Source: Bartonella machadoae (GTDB taxonomy: Bacteria; Pseudomonadota; Alphaproteobacteria; Rhizobiales; Rhizobiaceae). Taken from it: a DNA stretch of 64,000 nucleotides. The DNA lies in NCBI RefSeq assembly GCF_022559585.1, contig NZ_CP087114.1:2364501-2428500 (forward strand), read 5' to 3'. Each line of letters opens with the position of its first letter. The first letter of the stretch is position 1. This document shows, in pieces, positions 7,503-16,900 of this stretch. A model generated the notes under the pieces. The model was not told the origin of the DNA. It saw only the letters and a list, made by a program, of their open reading frames with translations, and made no database searches. The position numbers and the translations under genes are program-made.

Positions 7503-8447
7503 ATGAAAAAGCTGTTGATTATAGCAGGATTTTTTTTGCTTTCTGGAATACCAGACTTAACTTTGGCGCAAAATACACAAAATACACATGTTACGAAGAG
7601 ACATGAGAGGATAAGTATTATGGGAAGTAGAATTGTAGAAGACACAACGTTTACATTACACAAGCGCCCAAGAAGACCAACTCCCAAAAAGCCAAATTCC
7701 AAAAAGCCAAATTCCAAAAAGCCAGATCCCAAAAAGCCAGATCCCAAAAAGCCAGATCCCCAAAAGCCAGATCCCAAAAAGCCAGATCCCAAAAAGCCAG
7801 AACAAAAAGAAGTGTCGGATATCTCGCTACATAAACACGCTACTGAAATTAAGGCAATTGTCGATTTATTAAATGAACAACTTGCATTAAATAAAGCCCT
7901 TCTTGAGCAAAAAGAAAAAATCTATACTTCAATAACTGGTAGTCGGACAAACGCAAAACAAGTTATCGATGAAGGTTTATACCTTCCAAATCCACACCTT
8001 ATTTATAATGAGACTGAACACACAAAAGTACTCCGTAACAAATCAAAAGTTCAAGACATTGTGAAAGAAGAAAACAATCTACTTACAAATCAAAGCCATG
8101 CACGCACATCTACTAATCAACGTCTCAAACATGCCGTAGCTATTGATAAAGCAGTAAGCTTGCAAACTTTTCATGAAACAGAAGAGCGCTTTACCAAAAT
8201 AAAAAAAATGTTAGAGGAGACCGGAAAAACGCAAGATCTAAAAAGCATGCTAGAAATGCAAGCACACATACATGGCATGCGCGCCATGATAAAAAATGAA
8301 AGTATAAGATTACAAATGGTTGCACATTTTCGCAATGCCGAGCAAGCACTTATTAAACAGAGAAAACGCGCTTTACATTCACAGGTTTTCAAAAAAGAAC
8401 ATAAAGACATGCCTAAAATACGGATTAATGGAAATGTTCGCAGCTGA
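7503..8447 (+). CDS. trwJ: TrwJ (VirB5-like minor pilin), unit D, with Lys/Pro repeat domain
   Basis: 314 residues, the longest copy, starting at ATG 7503 after AAAGGAAT. A signal peptide (MKKLLIIAGFFLLSGIPDLT) is followed by eight tandem 5-residue repeats of the KKPDP type at about residues 62-101. Then comes the coiled central region also present in the frameshifted 737 copy (HATEIKAIVDLLNEQLALNK), and the shared C-terminus. The frame is intact through the eight-A tract, so this is the functional counterpart of the 737 copy. The repeat would form an extended, positively charged spacer and its length is likely to vary. Confidence 0.92.
   Translation: MKKLLIIAGFFLLSGIPDLTLAQNTQNTHVTKRHERISIMGSRIVEDTTFTLHKRPRRPTPKKPNSKKPNSKKPDPKKPDPKKPDPQKPDPKKPDPKKPEQKEVSDISLHKHATEIKAIVDLLNEQLALNKALLEQKEKIYTSITGSRTNAKQVIDEGLYLPNPHLIYNETEHTKVLRNKSKVQDIVKEENNLLTNQSHARTSTNQRLKHAVAIDKAVSLQTFHETEERFTKIKKMLEETGKTQDLKSMLEMQAHIHGMRAMIKNESIRLQMVAHFRNAEQALIKQRKRALHSQVFKKEHKDMPKIRINGNVRS
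7686..7805 (+). repeat. 15-bp coding minisatellite in trwJ (8 units)
   Basis: Eight in-frame 15-base units based on AAAAAGCCAGATCCC encode KKPNS (twice), KKPDP (three times), QKPDP, KKPDP and KKPEQ. The paralogue at 737 has only two such units (KKPDP-KKPEQ). Units are multiples of three bases, so copy-number change alters protein length without a frameshift. Confidence 0.9.
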
Positions 8448-8568
8448 GAATTTTGATAACAACATTTTCTAACAATTTAAACAGCCTGTTAAATTTCACT
8501 CTACTCTCACAAAATGCTCAGCAGATCGCATAAAAATAAAAAATGAAAATTCGTTAAAGAGGAAGACC

Positions 8569-9429
8569 ATGTCCTTCACTGTATTCACGCAACTTTTCGA
8601 TGTCATTGATAAGACAACGCAAACATATATCACGGAGTTTTCATCAAAAGCGATCGTTACAATAACCCCCTTTGTATCAATCGGATTAACCATCGCTTTC
8701 ATTGCATATGCATGGCTCATTATGCGCGGGGCAATAGACATGCCTGCCTCCGGTTTCTTAAGCCGTTGCCTGCGGATAAGCATCATTACTTCAATGGCAT
8801 TAACTGCAGGAATTTATCAGCCAGAAATCACAAATCTGATAAAAGAAATACCCAACGATTTGTTAAGCACACTGATACCAGAAGCTATGGATAACAGCAA
8901 ATTGGCTAATCTACTCGATACAGCAGCCACAAACGGTTTCGATTGTGCAGCACGCACCTTCGAAGAAGCCGTTTTCTTCGACTCCGATGGTGTGCTCTAT
9001 GGCTTCTTCGGTATCCTCATTCTACTTGCGACAAGCTTCCTTGTCGCAATCGGTGGTGCATTCGTCCTGCTCGCTAAAATCGCCCTCATACTCCTCGTCG
9101 GACTTGGACCAATTTTTATCATTGCCTTGCTTTGGCAACCAACTTATCGCCTCTTCGAACAATGGATATCCCAAGTCTTAACCTATACAATCCTTATTGT
9201 CCTCTTAGCAACCGTGTTTAGCTTTATGATGAAAATCTTTGCAAACTTCACACAAGATTTCACCCTAGATAAGCATTACAACATAGGCTATACGGTCGGA
9301 ACTATAGTCATCCTCTCGACCATCTTTATCGTCCTGTTGCTTAAAATAGCAAGCATCGCCAATGCCTTGGCAAAAAACATTACATTTGCCCACCTCTGGA
9401 AATTCAGTACAGCAAGCAGAAAGAAATAA
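8569..9429 (+). CDS. trwI: TrwI (VirB6-like polytopic channel protein), unit D
   Basis: 286 residues starting at ATG 8569 after AGAGGAAG. Diagnostic residues are Thr88, Thr121, Ile149 and Thr251, plus Thr for Pro at FSTASRKK near the C-terminus. It is the last copy before the single trwG-F-E-D block, so it probably represents the ancestral position of trwI in the operon. Confidence 0.92.
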   Translation: MSFTVFTQLFDVIDKTTQTYITEFSSKAIVTITPFVSIGLTIAFIAYAWLIMRGAIDMPASGFLSRCLRISIITSMALTAGIYQPEITNLIKEIPNDLLSTLIPEAMDNSKLANLLDTAATNGFDCAARTFEEAVFFDSDGVLYGFFGILILLATSFLVAIGGAFVLLAKIALILLVGLGPIFIIALLWQPTYRLFEQWISQVLTYTILIVLLATVFSFMMKIFANFTQDFTLDKHYNIGYTVGTIVILSTIFIVLLLKIASIANALAKNITFAHLWKFSTASRKK

Positions 9430-9607
9430 TCCTATAGCAGCCATACAATCAAAATACCTCCATCACAAAAAATATTTTCACGACAAAAATAAAATTAACC
9501 AAAGAAAAACTATCTAAAAATATAGCCTTTTCTTTATAATCAAAATTGAAATAATGATAAAAAAGTGTTAGAGTTATATATTACGATTGAAAAAGAGGAT
9601 TGTTCAA

Positions 9608-9751
9608 ATGAAACAAATCATTTTTACAGTTTTGATTGCAAGTTTTTTATCCGCTTGTGGATTGGCACCAAAGCCAAAACAACCAAGCCAGTGGAACCGC
9701 GTCCCTATTAACAAAACAGTTCCTGATGAAATTCAACGAGGAGCAATATGA
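9608..9751 (+). CDS. trwH: TrwH (VirB7-like lipoprotein), unit D, coupled to intact trwG
   Basis: 47 residues with lipobox LSAC preceded by SF instead of SL. The TGA overlaps the ATG of full-length trwG (ATGA), showing the native translational coupling that the other units imitate with trwG stumps. Predicted outer-membrane lipoprotein interacting with TrwF. Confidence 0.88.
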   Translation: MKQIIFTVLIASFLSACGLAPKPKQPSQWNRVPINKTVPDEIQRGAI

Positions 9752-10446
9752 CAAAAAAACAAGTTAAACCAGTAAAAGCAGAACAGCTCAACAGTTATTA
9801 CAAAGAAAGCAGAGGTTTAGAACGTGAACTCATTAACGAATTTATAAAATCACGCAGAACAGCATGGCGTGTAACGGGTGTTGTTGGGATTTTTGGATTG
9901 TTTGGCATGATGTGTGGCGTTGTTGGTTTTTTACAACCAGCTCCAACGCCTTTGGTGTTACGCGTTGATAACACAACTGGTGCAGTCGATGTAATTTCTG
10001 TGATGCGCGAACATGAAACAAGTTATGGCGAAGTGGTGGATAGGTATTGGCTTAATCAATATGTGCTTAACCGCGAAACTTACGACTACGACACCATTCA
10101 GCTCAATTATGATACTGCGGCGCTTTTAAGTGCCCCAGCTGTTCAACAGGAATTTTATAAGATCTACGAAGGTGAAAATGCGCGTGACAAAATACTTTCC
10201 AATAAAGGGCGCATTACAGTTAAAGTACGGTCAATTCAGCCAAATGGACGCGGTCAAGCAACTGTACGTTTTACAACACAACAACATGACACGACTGGTA
10301 CTGTTGGACCCAAACAACATCAAATTGCAACCATTGGTTACACCTATGTTGGTGCACCAATGAAATCATCTGATCGATTACTTAATCCGCTTGGTTTCCA
10401 AGTAACAAGTTACCGTGCTGACCCGGAAATACTGTTGAACAATTAA
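9748..10446 (+). CDS. trwG: TrwG (VirB8-like inner-membrane scaffold)
   Basis: 232 residues. A cytoplasmic tail of ~38 residues precedes one transmembrane helix (about 42-62, VGIFGLFGMMCGVVGFL) and a periplasmic VirB8-type domain. VirB8 proteins nucleate assembly of the secretion channel and contact VirB9 and VirB10. The gene starts inside the trwH stop codon and is followed nine bases before trwF by AAGGGA. It is the only complete trwG in the window. Its first 25-35 codons are copied four times upstream. Confidence 0.93.
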   Translation: MTKKQVKPVKAEQLNSYYKESRGLERELINEFIKSRRTAWRVTGVVGIFGLFGMMCGVVGFLQPAPTPLVLRVDNTTGAVDVISVMREHETSYGEVVDRYWLNQYVLNRETYDYDTIQLNYDTAALLSAPAVQQEFYKIYEGENARDKILSNKGRITVKVRSIQPNGRGQATVRFTTQQHDTTGTVGPKQHQIATIGYTYVGAPMKSSDRLLNPLGFQVTSYRADPEILLNN

Positions 10447-10459
10447 GGGATTGATTATT

Positions 10460-11266
10460 ATGAAAAAATTTGTGTTAATGACCCTACTGTCCTCATTTGT
10501 CTCTCTTTATACAGCACCCGTACAGGCACTCAAGACTCCGTCTCATTCACAATATGATCATCGTATTCGTTATGTCACCTATAATGTCGCTGATGTGGTT
10601 CAAATTGAAACCGTTCTTGGCGTAGCAACACATATTATCCTTGAAGAAGGCGAACAATATATCACTCACGCCTTTGGTGATTCAGATGCCTATGCCTTTG
10701 CACATAAAGGGCGGCATATTTTTATTAAACCCAAGGCAGAGCTTGCTAATACAAACCTTATCGTTGTAACCGATAAGCGTAGTTACAAATTTCGACTACA
10801 ATTTCGCAATGACCGTGCTGGAGCGACTTATGAACTTGCTTTCCATTATCCTGGAGAAACCTCCCAACAATTAGAGGAACACAAGCGACGCCTTGCCGTT
10901 GAAAATGCTTTTCATCAAAATGCAACAGGATATAACCTGAGCTATACCATGACTGGTAACCAAGACATTGCCCCAATAAATGCTTGGGACAATGGACGCA
11001 TTACCTATTTTAAATTTCCCGCCAACATCGATATGCCATCAATTTACCTAGTGGATGCTGAAGGCAATGAAAGTTTGGTACCACGTACTGTCATAGGCAA
11101 TTCCAATGATATTATTGCTGTTCATAAGGTCAATCCTAAATGGCTGATACGACTTGGTAAACGCGCTTTGGCTGTTTTTAATGAAGCCTATGATCCCATA
11201 GGTATACCAAACACAACTGGAACAATATCTTCGGCAGTTCATCGTATCAATAAAGGAGACAAATAA
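10460..11266 (+). CDS. trwF: TrwF (VirB9-like outer-membrane core subunit)
   Basis: 268 residues. ATG 10460 is chosen over an in-frame TTG at 10451 because AAGGGA lies nine bases upstream and the product then opens with a normal signal peptide (MKKFVLMTLLSSFVSLYTAP...QA). The periplasmic N-domain (RIRYVTYNVADVVQIETVLG) and C-domain fit the VirB9/CagX/TrbG family, which forms the outer-membrane core with VirB7 and VirB10. The stop overlaps the ATG of trwE by one base. Confidence 0.93.
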   Translation: MKKFVLMTLLSSFVSLYTAPVQALKTPSHSQYDHRIRYVTYNVADVVQIETVLGVATHIILEEGEQYITHAFGDSDAYAFAHKGRHIFIKPKAELANTNLIVVTDKRSYKFRLQFRNDRAGATYELAFHYPGETSQQLEEHKRRLAVENAFHQNATGYNLSYTMTGNQDIAPINAWDNGRITYFKFPANIDMPSIYLVDAEGNESLVPRTVIGNSNDIIAVHKVNPKWLIRLGKRALAVFNEAYDPIGIPNTTGTISSAVHRINKGDK

Positions 11267-12423
11267 TGTTCGATAATAAGAAAGGGGATGAGAACAACAA
11301 AGCTACAGAACTGGATTACACCCAACAAAAACACATTGAAGGTGCGTATGGCAGCTCTGAACTAGGAAAAGAACGTCGTCCAACAGTTCCTGGTGCACGC
11401 GTATTGTTAATGGTAGGGCTTGCTGTTGTAGTAGCGGTACCAATTGCTCTAACTTGGAAAGCTTTAAAAATGCGCAATGCTGTAGACGTTGAAGAAGAAA
11501 AACCTCAACAAACAGTGCAACAAATTATCCCTAGCTATACGCCTCGAATCATAGAAGAACCAAAGGTTGTAGAAGAAGTAGAAAAATCAACAGATCCAGA
11601 GGATTCAACAGAAATTCCACAAGCTTTGGCAAAACTTTTTCAAACAACACTTCCACCACAAATGCTTCAAGATTCTGAAGATTTAGCACGAAAACGTATG
11701 CTCAGTTCAGGTCTTAACAACGGTGGTGGTAGCGAAGGTTCTGTAGAAAATTCAAAAAACCGCACATCTGCAAATGATAGCAATAGTGGCGTATTATTTG
11801 ACCATTTACAGCCTGTACGGTTAGGTCAATCCTATGCCGTTCAACTTCATAACCGTGATCTTTTGATTACACAGGGAACACAGATAGACTGTACATTAGA
11901 AACAAAAATCGTCACATCACAACCAGGAATGACGACCTGTCATTTAACGCGTGATGTTTATTCTACGAGCGGTCGTGTTGTTTTACTAGATCGTGGTTCT
12001 AAAGTTGTTGGTTTTTACCAAAGTGGCTTACAACAGGGACAATCACGTGTCTTCGTGCAATGGTCACGTATTGAAACGCCCTCTGGTGTTATCGTAAATC
12101 TCGACTCACCAGGCACAGGTCCTCTTGGTGAATCAGGTATCGGTGGTTGGGTTGATAACCATTTTTGGGAACGATTCAGTGGTGCAATTATGGTGAGTAT
12201 CATTGGTGATTTAGGAGAATGGGTAAAAGGAAAAATTGGTCAAGGGGATAAAGAAAAAAAACAATCTCAAGGTGCACAAAATGCTGAATCGGTGGTAACC
12301 GATGTTCTTCGAAACTCAATCAACATTGTTCCCACACTTTATAAAAACCAAGGTGAGAGAGTGAATATTTTTGTTGCTCGTGATCTGGATTTCAGTGATG
12401 TCTACAGCCTCGTTACACACTAA
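11266..12423 (+). CDS. trwE: TrwE (VirB10-like energy-sensing core protein)
   Basis: 385 residues. A cytoplasmic N-terminus precedes one transmembrane helix (about residues 46-64, VLLMVGLAVVVAVPIALTW), a Pro/Glu-rich periplasmic linker (PSYTPRIIEEPKVVEE), and a C-terminal TrbI/VirB10 beta-barrel domain. The GGWVDNHFWERFSGAIMVSI stretch matches the outer-membrane antenna region of the family. VirB10 spans both membranes and transmits ATPase energy to the outer-membrane pore. It overlaps trwD by 26 bases. Confidence 0.93.
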   Translation: MFDNKKGDENNKATELDYTQQKHIEGAYGSSELGKERRPTVPGARVLLMVGLAVVVAVPIALTWKALKMRNAVDVEEEKPQQTVQQIIPSYTPRIIEEPKVVEEVEKSTDPEDSTEIPQALAKLFQTTLPPQMLQDSEDLARKRMLSSGLNNGGGSEGSVENSKNRTSANDSNSGVLFDHLQPVRLGQSYAVQLHNRDLLITQGTQIDCTLETKIVTSQPGMTTCHLTRDVYSTSGRVVLLDRGSKVVGFYQSGLQQGQSRVFVQWSRIETPSGVIVNLDSPGTGPLGESGIGGWVDNHFWERFSGAIMVSIIGDLGEWVKGKIGQGDKEKKQSQGAQNAESVVTDVLRNSINIVPTLYKNQGERVNIFVARDLDFSDVYSLVTH

Positions 12424-13459
12424 CCCAATACAGAAAGATCAGGCAGTTGCACAACTTCTGCAACCACTTGATCATTTCTTAGAAGATCCAAAAGTTACTG
12501 AATTATCAATCTGCCGGCCCTGCGAAGTGTGGACGAAAACCCTCACGGGTTGGCAGGTGCATAGTGTACCTGAATTAACGACCGCTTTTTTGCAAACACT
12601 GATCACAGCTATTATCGTTTATAATGGTATGGCCCCTCAAAGCATTAATTATGTACGGTTGCCCGGTGGACAACGTGGGACGATTATACAAACTCCAGCT
12701 GTCGTCGATGGTGCACTATCCTTTATGATTCGTAAGCATTCTCTTACGGTTAAGACGCTAGAGGAACTCAACGAAGAAGGTGCGTTTAGTGGTTTTACCG
12801 ATGTAAGCTTTAATAAGCCCTCAGAAAAAGAAGCAAATGACTTATTATTAAAACAAGATTTCACCCGATTAGAACCGTTTGAAGTGCAACTCCTAGGTCT
12901 CAAACGTAATAGAAAAATTCTTGAATTTTTAGAAGGGTGTGTTCTTCACAAACGCAATATTATTATTGCTGGAAAAACAGGATCAGGCAAAACGACATTT
13001 GCTCGCTCCTTAATTGAAAAAGTACCCGTAGAGGAACGCATTATCACAATTGAAGATGTTCATGAACTTTTTCTTCCCAATCATCCTAATCATGTGCATA
13101 TGCTTTACGGTAACGGTGCCGGTCGTGTTGCAGCTGATGAGTGTTTAGATGCCTGTTTGCGTCAGTCACCTGACCGTATTTTTCTTGCGGAACTTCGTGG
13201 CAATGAGGCATGGGAATATCTCAACTCGTTAAACACCGGGCATCCTGGATCAATTACAACAACGCATGCCAACAATGCTTTGCAAACATTTGAACGGTGT
13301 GCCACCTTGATCAAAAGGTCAGAGGTTGGTCGTCAACTCGATATAGAAATGATAAAGATAGTACTCTACACTACAGTGGATGTAGTATTGTTTTTCAAGG
13401 ATAGAAAGCTCTCTGAAGTCTTTTATGATCCAATCTTTTCTAAATCGAAAATAGTTTAA
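12398..13459 (+). CDS. trwD: TrwD (VirB11-like secretion ATPase)
   Basis: 353 residues from ATG 12398; an in-frame TTG at 12371 would add nine residues inside trwE. Walker A AGKTGSGKTTF is at about residues 189-199, Walker B region RIFLAELRG follows, and the His box GHPGSITTTHANNA is present. This is the hexameric VirB11/PulE-type traffic ATPase at the cytoplasmic face of the channel. Last gene of the trw operon, followed by a terminator. Confidence 0.94.
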   Translation: MSTASLHTNPIQKDQAVAQLLQPLDHFLEDPKVTELSICRPCEVWTKTLTGWQVHSVPELTTAFLQTLITAIIVYNGMAPQSINYVRLPGGQRGTIIQTPAVVDGALSFMIRKHSLTVKTLEELNEEGAFSGFTDVSFNKPSEKEANDLLLKQDFTRLEPFEVQLLGLKRNRKILEFLEGCVLHKRNIIIAGKTGSGKTTFARSLIEKVPVEERIITIEDVHELFLPNHPNHVHMLYGNGAGRVAADECLDACLRQSPDRIFLAELRGNEAWEYLNSLNTGHPGSITTTHANNALQTFERCATLIKRSEVGRQLDIEMIKIVLYTTVDVVLFFKDRKLSEVFYDPIFSKSKIV

Positions 13460-13498
13460 GTCCGTCTCTTTTCTGAAGAGAAGCATGCAAATAATAAC

Positions 13499-13526
13499 AG
13501 ACGCAGCAATTTGTTGCGTCTTTTTT
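13499..13526 (+). terminator. Rho-independent terminator of the trw operon
   Basis: A 7-bp stem AGACGCA/TGCGTCT with a 9-base loop is followed by TTTTTT. It lies 40 bases past the trwD stop in the same orientation. Confidence 0.85.
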
Positions 13527-14582
13527 ATATAACCCTTTAAAACAAATTTTTTCTTCTAGTTATTACTCTGGTGAATCTCTCACGCTTTTATAACAAAAGG
13601 AAAATTGGCAATAAATAAACCTAAAGAAAATCAAATCAGACATGAAGCTTTATTGTATGCAATTCATTGCTTTTGATCATTTTTTATTTATTCTTGAAAA
13701 AGATATCTTTTACAGTAAAGAGAAGGAATCATTGTAAAAACAGATCTTATAGCAAAAGAAAATATCTTTGATTCGTATGTCAATGACAATTCTGATACGC
13801 ACACTTGAAAAGTACCAACCATTGCTATCTCCGAACGACAATGGCTTACCATTCAAAAACTCTCTGCCTCATTTGCCCCTCATCGATATATATTGTTCAT
13901 CGAACAATTTTATACAATCTGCCGATAGGCATAATTTAACGTATTAAATTTTCAATTTAGCACAAACACATTATATTCCAATTTTTGTAATGGAGGACAT
14001 CAACAGCATAATATAGAAAGTTCCATTATCGTGTAGTAATAAATTGCAGATCAACCTTCTTTGCACAACAATGCATTTTGATAGCAAAACTTTGCATTTA
14101 AAAATATCTTAAAAATCAATTTTATAACAACTTGATTGAACGCATCCCCATTTTTGGTTTTTTAGCATTATTTTGTAGTGTTGCAGAGCGTCTATAACCC
14201 ATTGGAACGATTGTACATATCAGCTTTATTCTCACATCGACACAACATTTCCCGCTAGAAAAAGAAGAAAAGGCGTCTTAATTATACCATCATGAACAAT
14301 AGCAGCAACAAACAGTGATTCGTTATGCTATTGATCATTGCTATAAAGTTTTCTCTTTTATGTTGGGAAGTTATAAGGCATTTTTCGTTTCTAAAACAGG
14401 TTTTTTGCACTTTTACGTAAGCGACAAGAGAGTTCTCTACACAATTACAAAAAGTTCTATTTTTCATGGATGAATAAGAAAGAATGCAAAATTGTCACTC
14501 ATAAAGATTCACTAGGATTCAGCAACATTTCTATGATAGTTACATCCATTGCGATAGTATCAATTCCTTGCAACCTATTATC
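13527..14582. other. AT-rich region without a recognisable intact gene
   Basis: I find no credible gene here. One stretch on the + strand, about 13818-13929, reads as a short coding-like relic (SERQWLTIQKLSASFAPHRY) closed by a stop and without a start or binding site. I cannot assign it to a family. Confidence 0.4.
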
Positions 14583-14862
14583 TATAGGCAAGATATTGAT
14601 TTATAATGATAATTTATCGTTTTGCATGTTGAATGAGAGATCCGAATATTCTGAGATTCCCTCATTTCAAACTTGCTGATGGTGAATCAATCAAACCATT
14701 CCTTTGCACATCACAAGTAGAATTATCGTGTGGATAAAAAAGAGAGAAGAAAGGCGTAAAATGCCTCTTATGAATTGTCTAAATACCAAGGGCTGTCGCA
14801 ACATTGAGGGCCAGTAAAAAGTATGATGGGGCCGGCTTATACCTTCAAAGGCGAATCATGAA
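14583..14862 (+). repeat. Integrase relic: leader plus first codons of int (copy 1)
   Basis: This block repeats the ~170 bases that precede the intact integrase gene (compare the reverse strand at 30319-30490), together with its first ~35 codons. The relic frame reads MPLMNCLNTKGCRNIEGQ-stop because of a frameshift after codon 8 that is shared with other copies. Homology ends near CTTCAAAGGCG. The block starts with the GATATTGATTTATAATGATAA motif common to all copies. Confidence 0.75.
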
Positions 14863-16044
14863 GAAAAATACAATAAAATCAATATATTAAGTGTATTTAT
14901 TTTATTTGAATTCACTTTAGAATCCACACTTTTATGCACGATTCAATTAAACATTTTTTACAAACAATAGCCATCTATAAACAGAGCATAAAAAGCAAAT
15001 CATGATGCCAATGTTATAATATATGAGAGCATTCAAATAAAATGCAAAGCAGTTATCATTCATAACATCTCATAAATTTGATAAGACGTTTTTATCATAA
15101 CATAATTGTATAGACGTAAAGAATAATATGGCTTTTGCTCTTTTTTGAGCAAAAAAGGAATTAATCGTTTTGAAGCTGTTATAAGGTTATAGATTTTCAC
15201 TCATTGAGAATCGCATAAAAGGATTTAAAGACAATCGATTTTATAACGCTTACTAAAAATTTAGAAAACGGTAGATAGCCACCATATTATCTCTTATGAA
15301 AGCGATATCCTTTTAATGATAGAACGCAAAACACATATCAAAAGCTGTTTTAATAATAGGTTTAAAGTAATAAACGCAATTTGGATTGAGTGATCAGGGT
15401 CACCCCAAATTTGGGGACACCTCTTTAAGATAATATAGCGTCTTTAAATGCAGATATTTGAAACGTTTTTTTGAAAGGAGTTAATCCAAATTTGGATTGA
15501 GTGATTTTAGTTACCTCAAAAATGAGGGCACCTTTTTTCATAAGCAGAGAGAAGTTGAGAGATAACATCATTAAACGCAAATGTTTAAAGAGAGCTCTAT
15601 AGCTGTTTTTTGTTTTATGAGAGATTGCTTTAAAAACCAACGCTTGCTTTTGATTGGCTTGATATAACTTACAAAGCGTTTTGATTTTAGAATGTAATTT
15701 CTTTGAAATTTACTCAACTCAAAAATGAGCTTAGTATTTTAATACGTTTAAAAGAGGTTTTATAACCATTAAGAGAGTTAACATGTTTTTTCATTCAAAT
15801 ATGATGATCTAAAAGAACGCTTTCATAATCATTCCTTTATATTATTTTGGATAAGTTTTTATAAACAGACTAGAGAGCTTGCAATACTAATACGTTTTGT
15901 ATACATGCGTTTATTCATTTGTTAATTTGTATTTTTTAGTTACATTTCATTTGCAAGCCGCGTCACGTAAAAATGGCACGGCTTTCTTTTTTGCTCTCTT
16001 GTCTTTTAAGATGGCATGAAACCAACGCCCCCCGCATTTGTTAT
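14863..16044. other. AT-rich spacer with hairpin repeats and no intact gene
   Basis: No credible gene on either strand. The only notable structures are the paired direct repeats with hairpins at 15379-15540. This may be eroded element DNA at the end of the island. Confidence 0.4.
15379..15540. repeat. Two direct repeats, each with a palindromic hairpin
   Basis: AATTTGGATTGAGTGAT occurs at about 15379 and 15489, and the following ~80 bases are related. Each copy holds a hairpin: the perfect palindrome CCCCAAATTTGGGG at 15403-15416, and CCTCA-AAAA-TGAGG at 15514-15527 followed by T6. A further perfect 16-base palindrome, AATCCAAATTTGGATT, lies at 15483-15498. The second hairpin is terminator-like on the + strand. 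Function unknown. Confidence 0.6.
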
Positions 16045-16824
16045 TTATTCTTCAGTATCAACAATCTCGATAAGAATATCGCTCTTATTAACCTCCTTAT
16101 TTTTTGGAACCTCTCTTATCTCACTTCTTCGATTGAGTTTTGCACGACCACAAGCACGACCAAAGACTTTGATCGTATGGGAAACCTGAGCTTTACCATA
16201 AACAGAGCCATAAATCTCAGCACAGCCACTCACTTTTGCATAGTCATAAACCTTGCCATAAATTTTTACACGGTTATGAACAACAGCATAGCCATAAACA
16301 TGTGCAGTGCTAAAAAGACAAGCAGAGCCTGACACCCTAGCGCTACCATAAAGCCTTGCATATTCAAAAAGACAGCTATTATGAGAAAGATGCGCCTTGC
16401 CATAAACATGGGCATCAATTGAAACGCGGCTATTGCCATAAACACGAGCCTTGCCATAAACATACCCAGCCACATACGCATTGTCATAAACAAATGCATT
16501 GTCATAAATTTTTGCATATTGAGAAATAAACACCTTATCATGCACCTGAGCATAGCCATAGACACGACCACAAACTTGCGCATTGCCTCGTATTTTTGCA
16601 TTCTCATAGACACGGGCATGTTTATAAACCAATGCATCATCATAAACCCAGCAAAGACCGTTATGAGAGAGGTTTTCTTCCTTTTCGATAAAACCACCCA
16701 GTTGACCAGCTTTGACATCAGAAAAGCTTTTTAAAGCCTGAATGCGATAAAGCGTTGTAATTTTTTGTGTAATTTTATCTTTCAGTTGTTTTGTTTCATT
16801 GGTTCGTTTGTATTTTTTGGACAT
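16045..16824 (-). CDS. YdcK-like left-handed beta-helix repeat protein, paralogue 1
   Basis: About 259 residues. ATG 16824 is preferred: GAGGGG lies seven bases upstream, another ATG is at 16827, and the longer frame needs a GTG. The N-terminus has the signature DVKAGQLGGFIEKEENLSH and CWVYDDA, which I recall as similar to E. coli YdcK. Then follow about 25 hexapeptide-type repeats (A-x-V-Y-G-N and variants), which form a left-handed parallel beta-helix in known families. The tail is charged and non-repetitive. No signal peptide or membrane segment. Biochemical function is unknown; such helices occur in acyltransferases and in phage proteins, but no catalytic site is evident. Confidence 0.8.
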   Translation of the reverse strand: MSKKYKRTNETKQLKDKITQKITTLYRIQALKSFSDVKAGQLGGFIEKEENLSHNGLCWVYDDALVYKHARVYENAKIRGNAQVCGRVYGYAQVHDKVFISQYAKIYDNAFVYDNAYVAGYVYGKARVYGNSRVSIDAHVYGKAHLSHNSCLFEYARLYGSARVSGSACLFSTAHVYGYAVVHNRVKIYGKVYDYAKVSGCAEIYGSVYGKAQVSHTIKVFGRACGRAKLNRRSEIREVPKNKEVNKSDILIEIVDTEE

Positions 16825-16900
16825 CATAAGACCCCTCACAATCTCTCTTGTGAAAAAAGTTGCATGGAAAATGTTGGAAAAATGGAATGACCGCGGCGCT

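Noticed and set aside
14470..14679. 69-codon open frame on the + strand
   Set aside because: It runs into the conserved leader of the integrase relic; the same sequence is non-coding in all other copies.
15425..15640. 71-codon open frame on the - strand
   Set aside because: It is read through the hairpin repeats at 15379-15540, and the paralogous repeat is in another frame; no family recognised.
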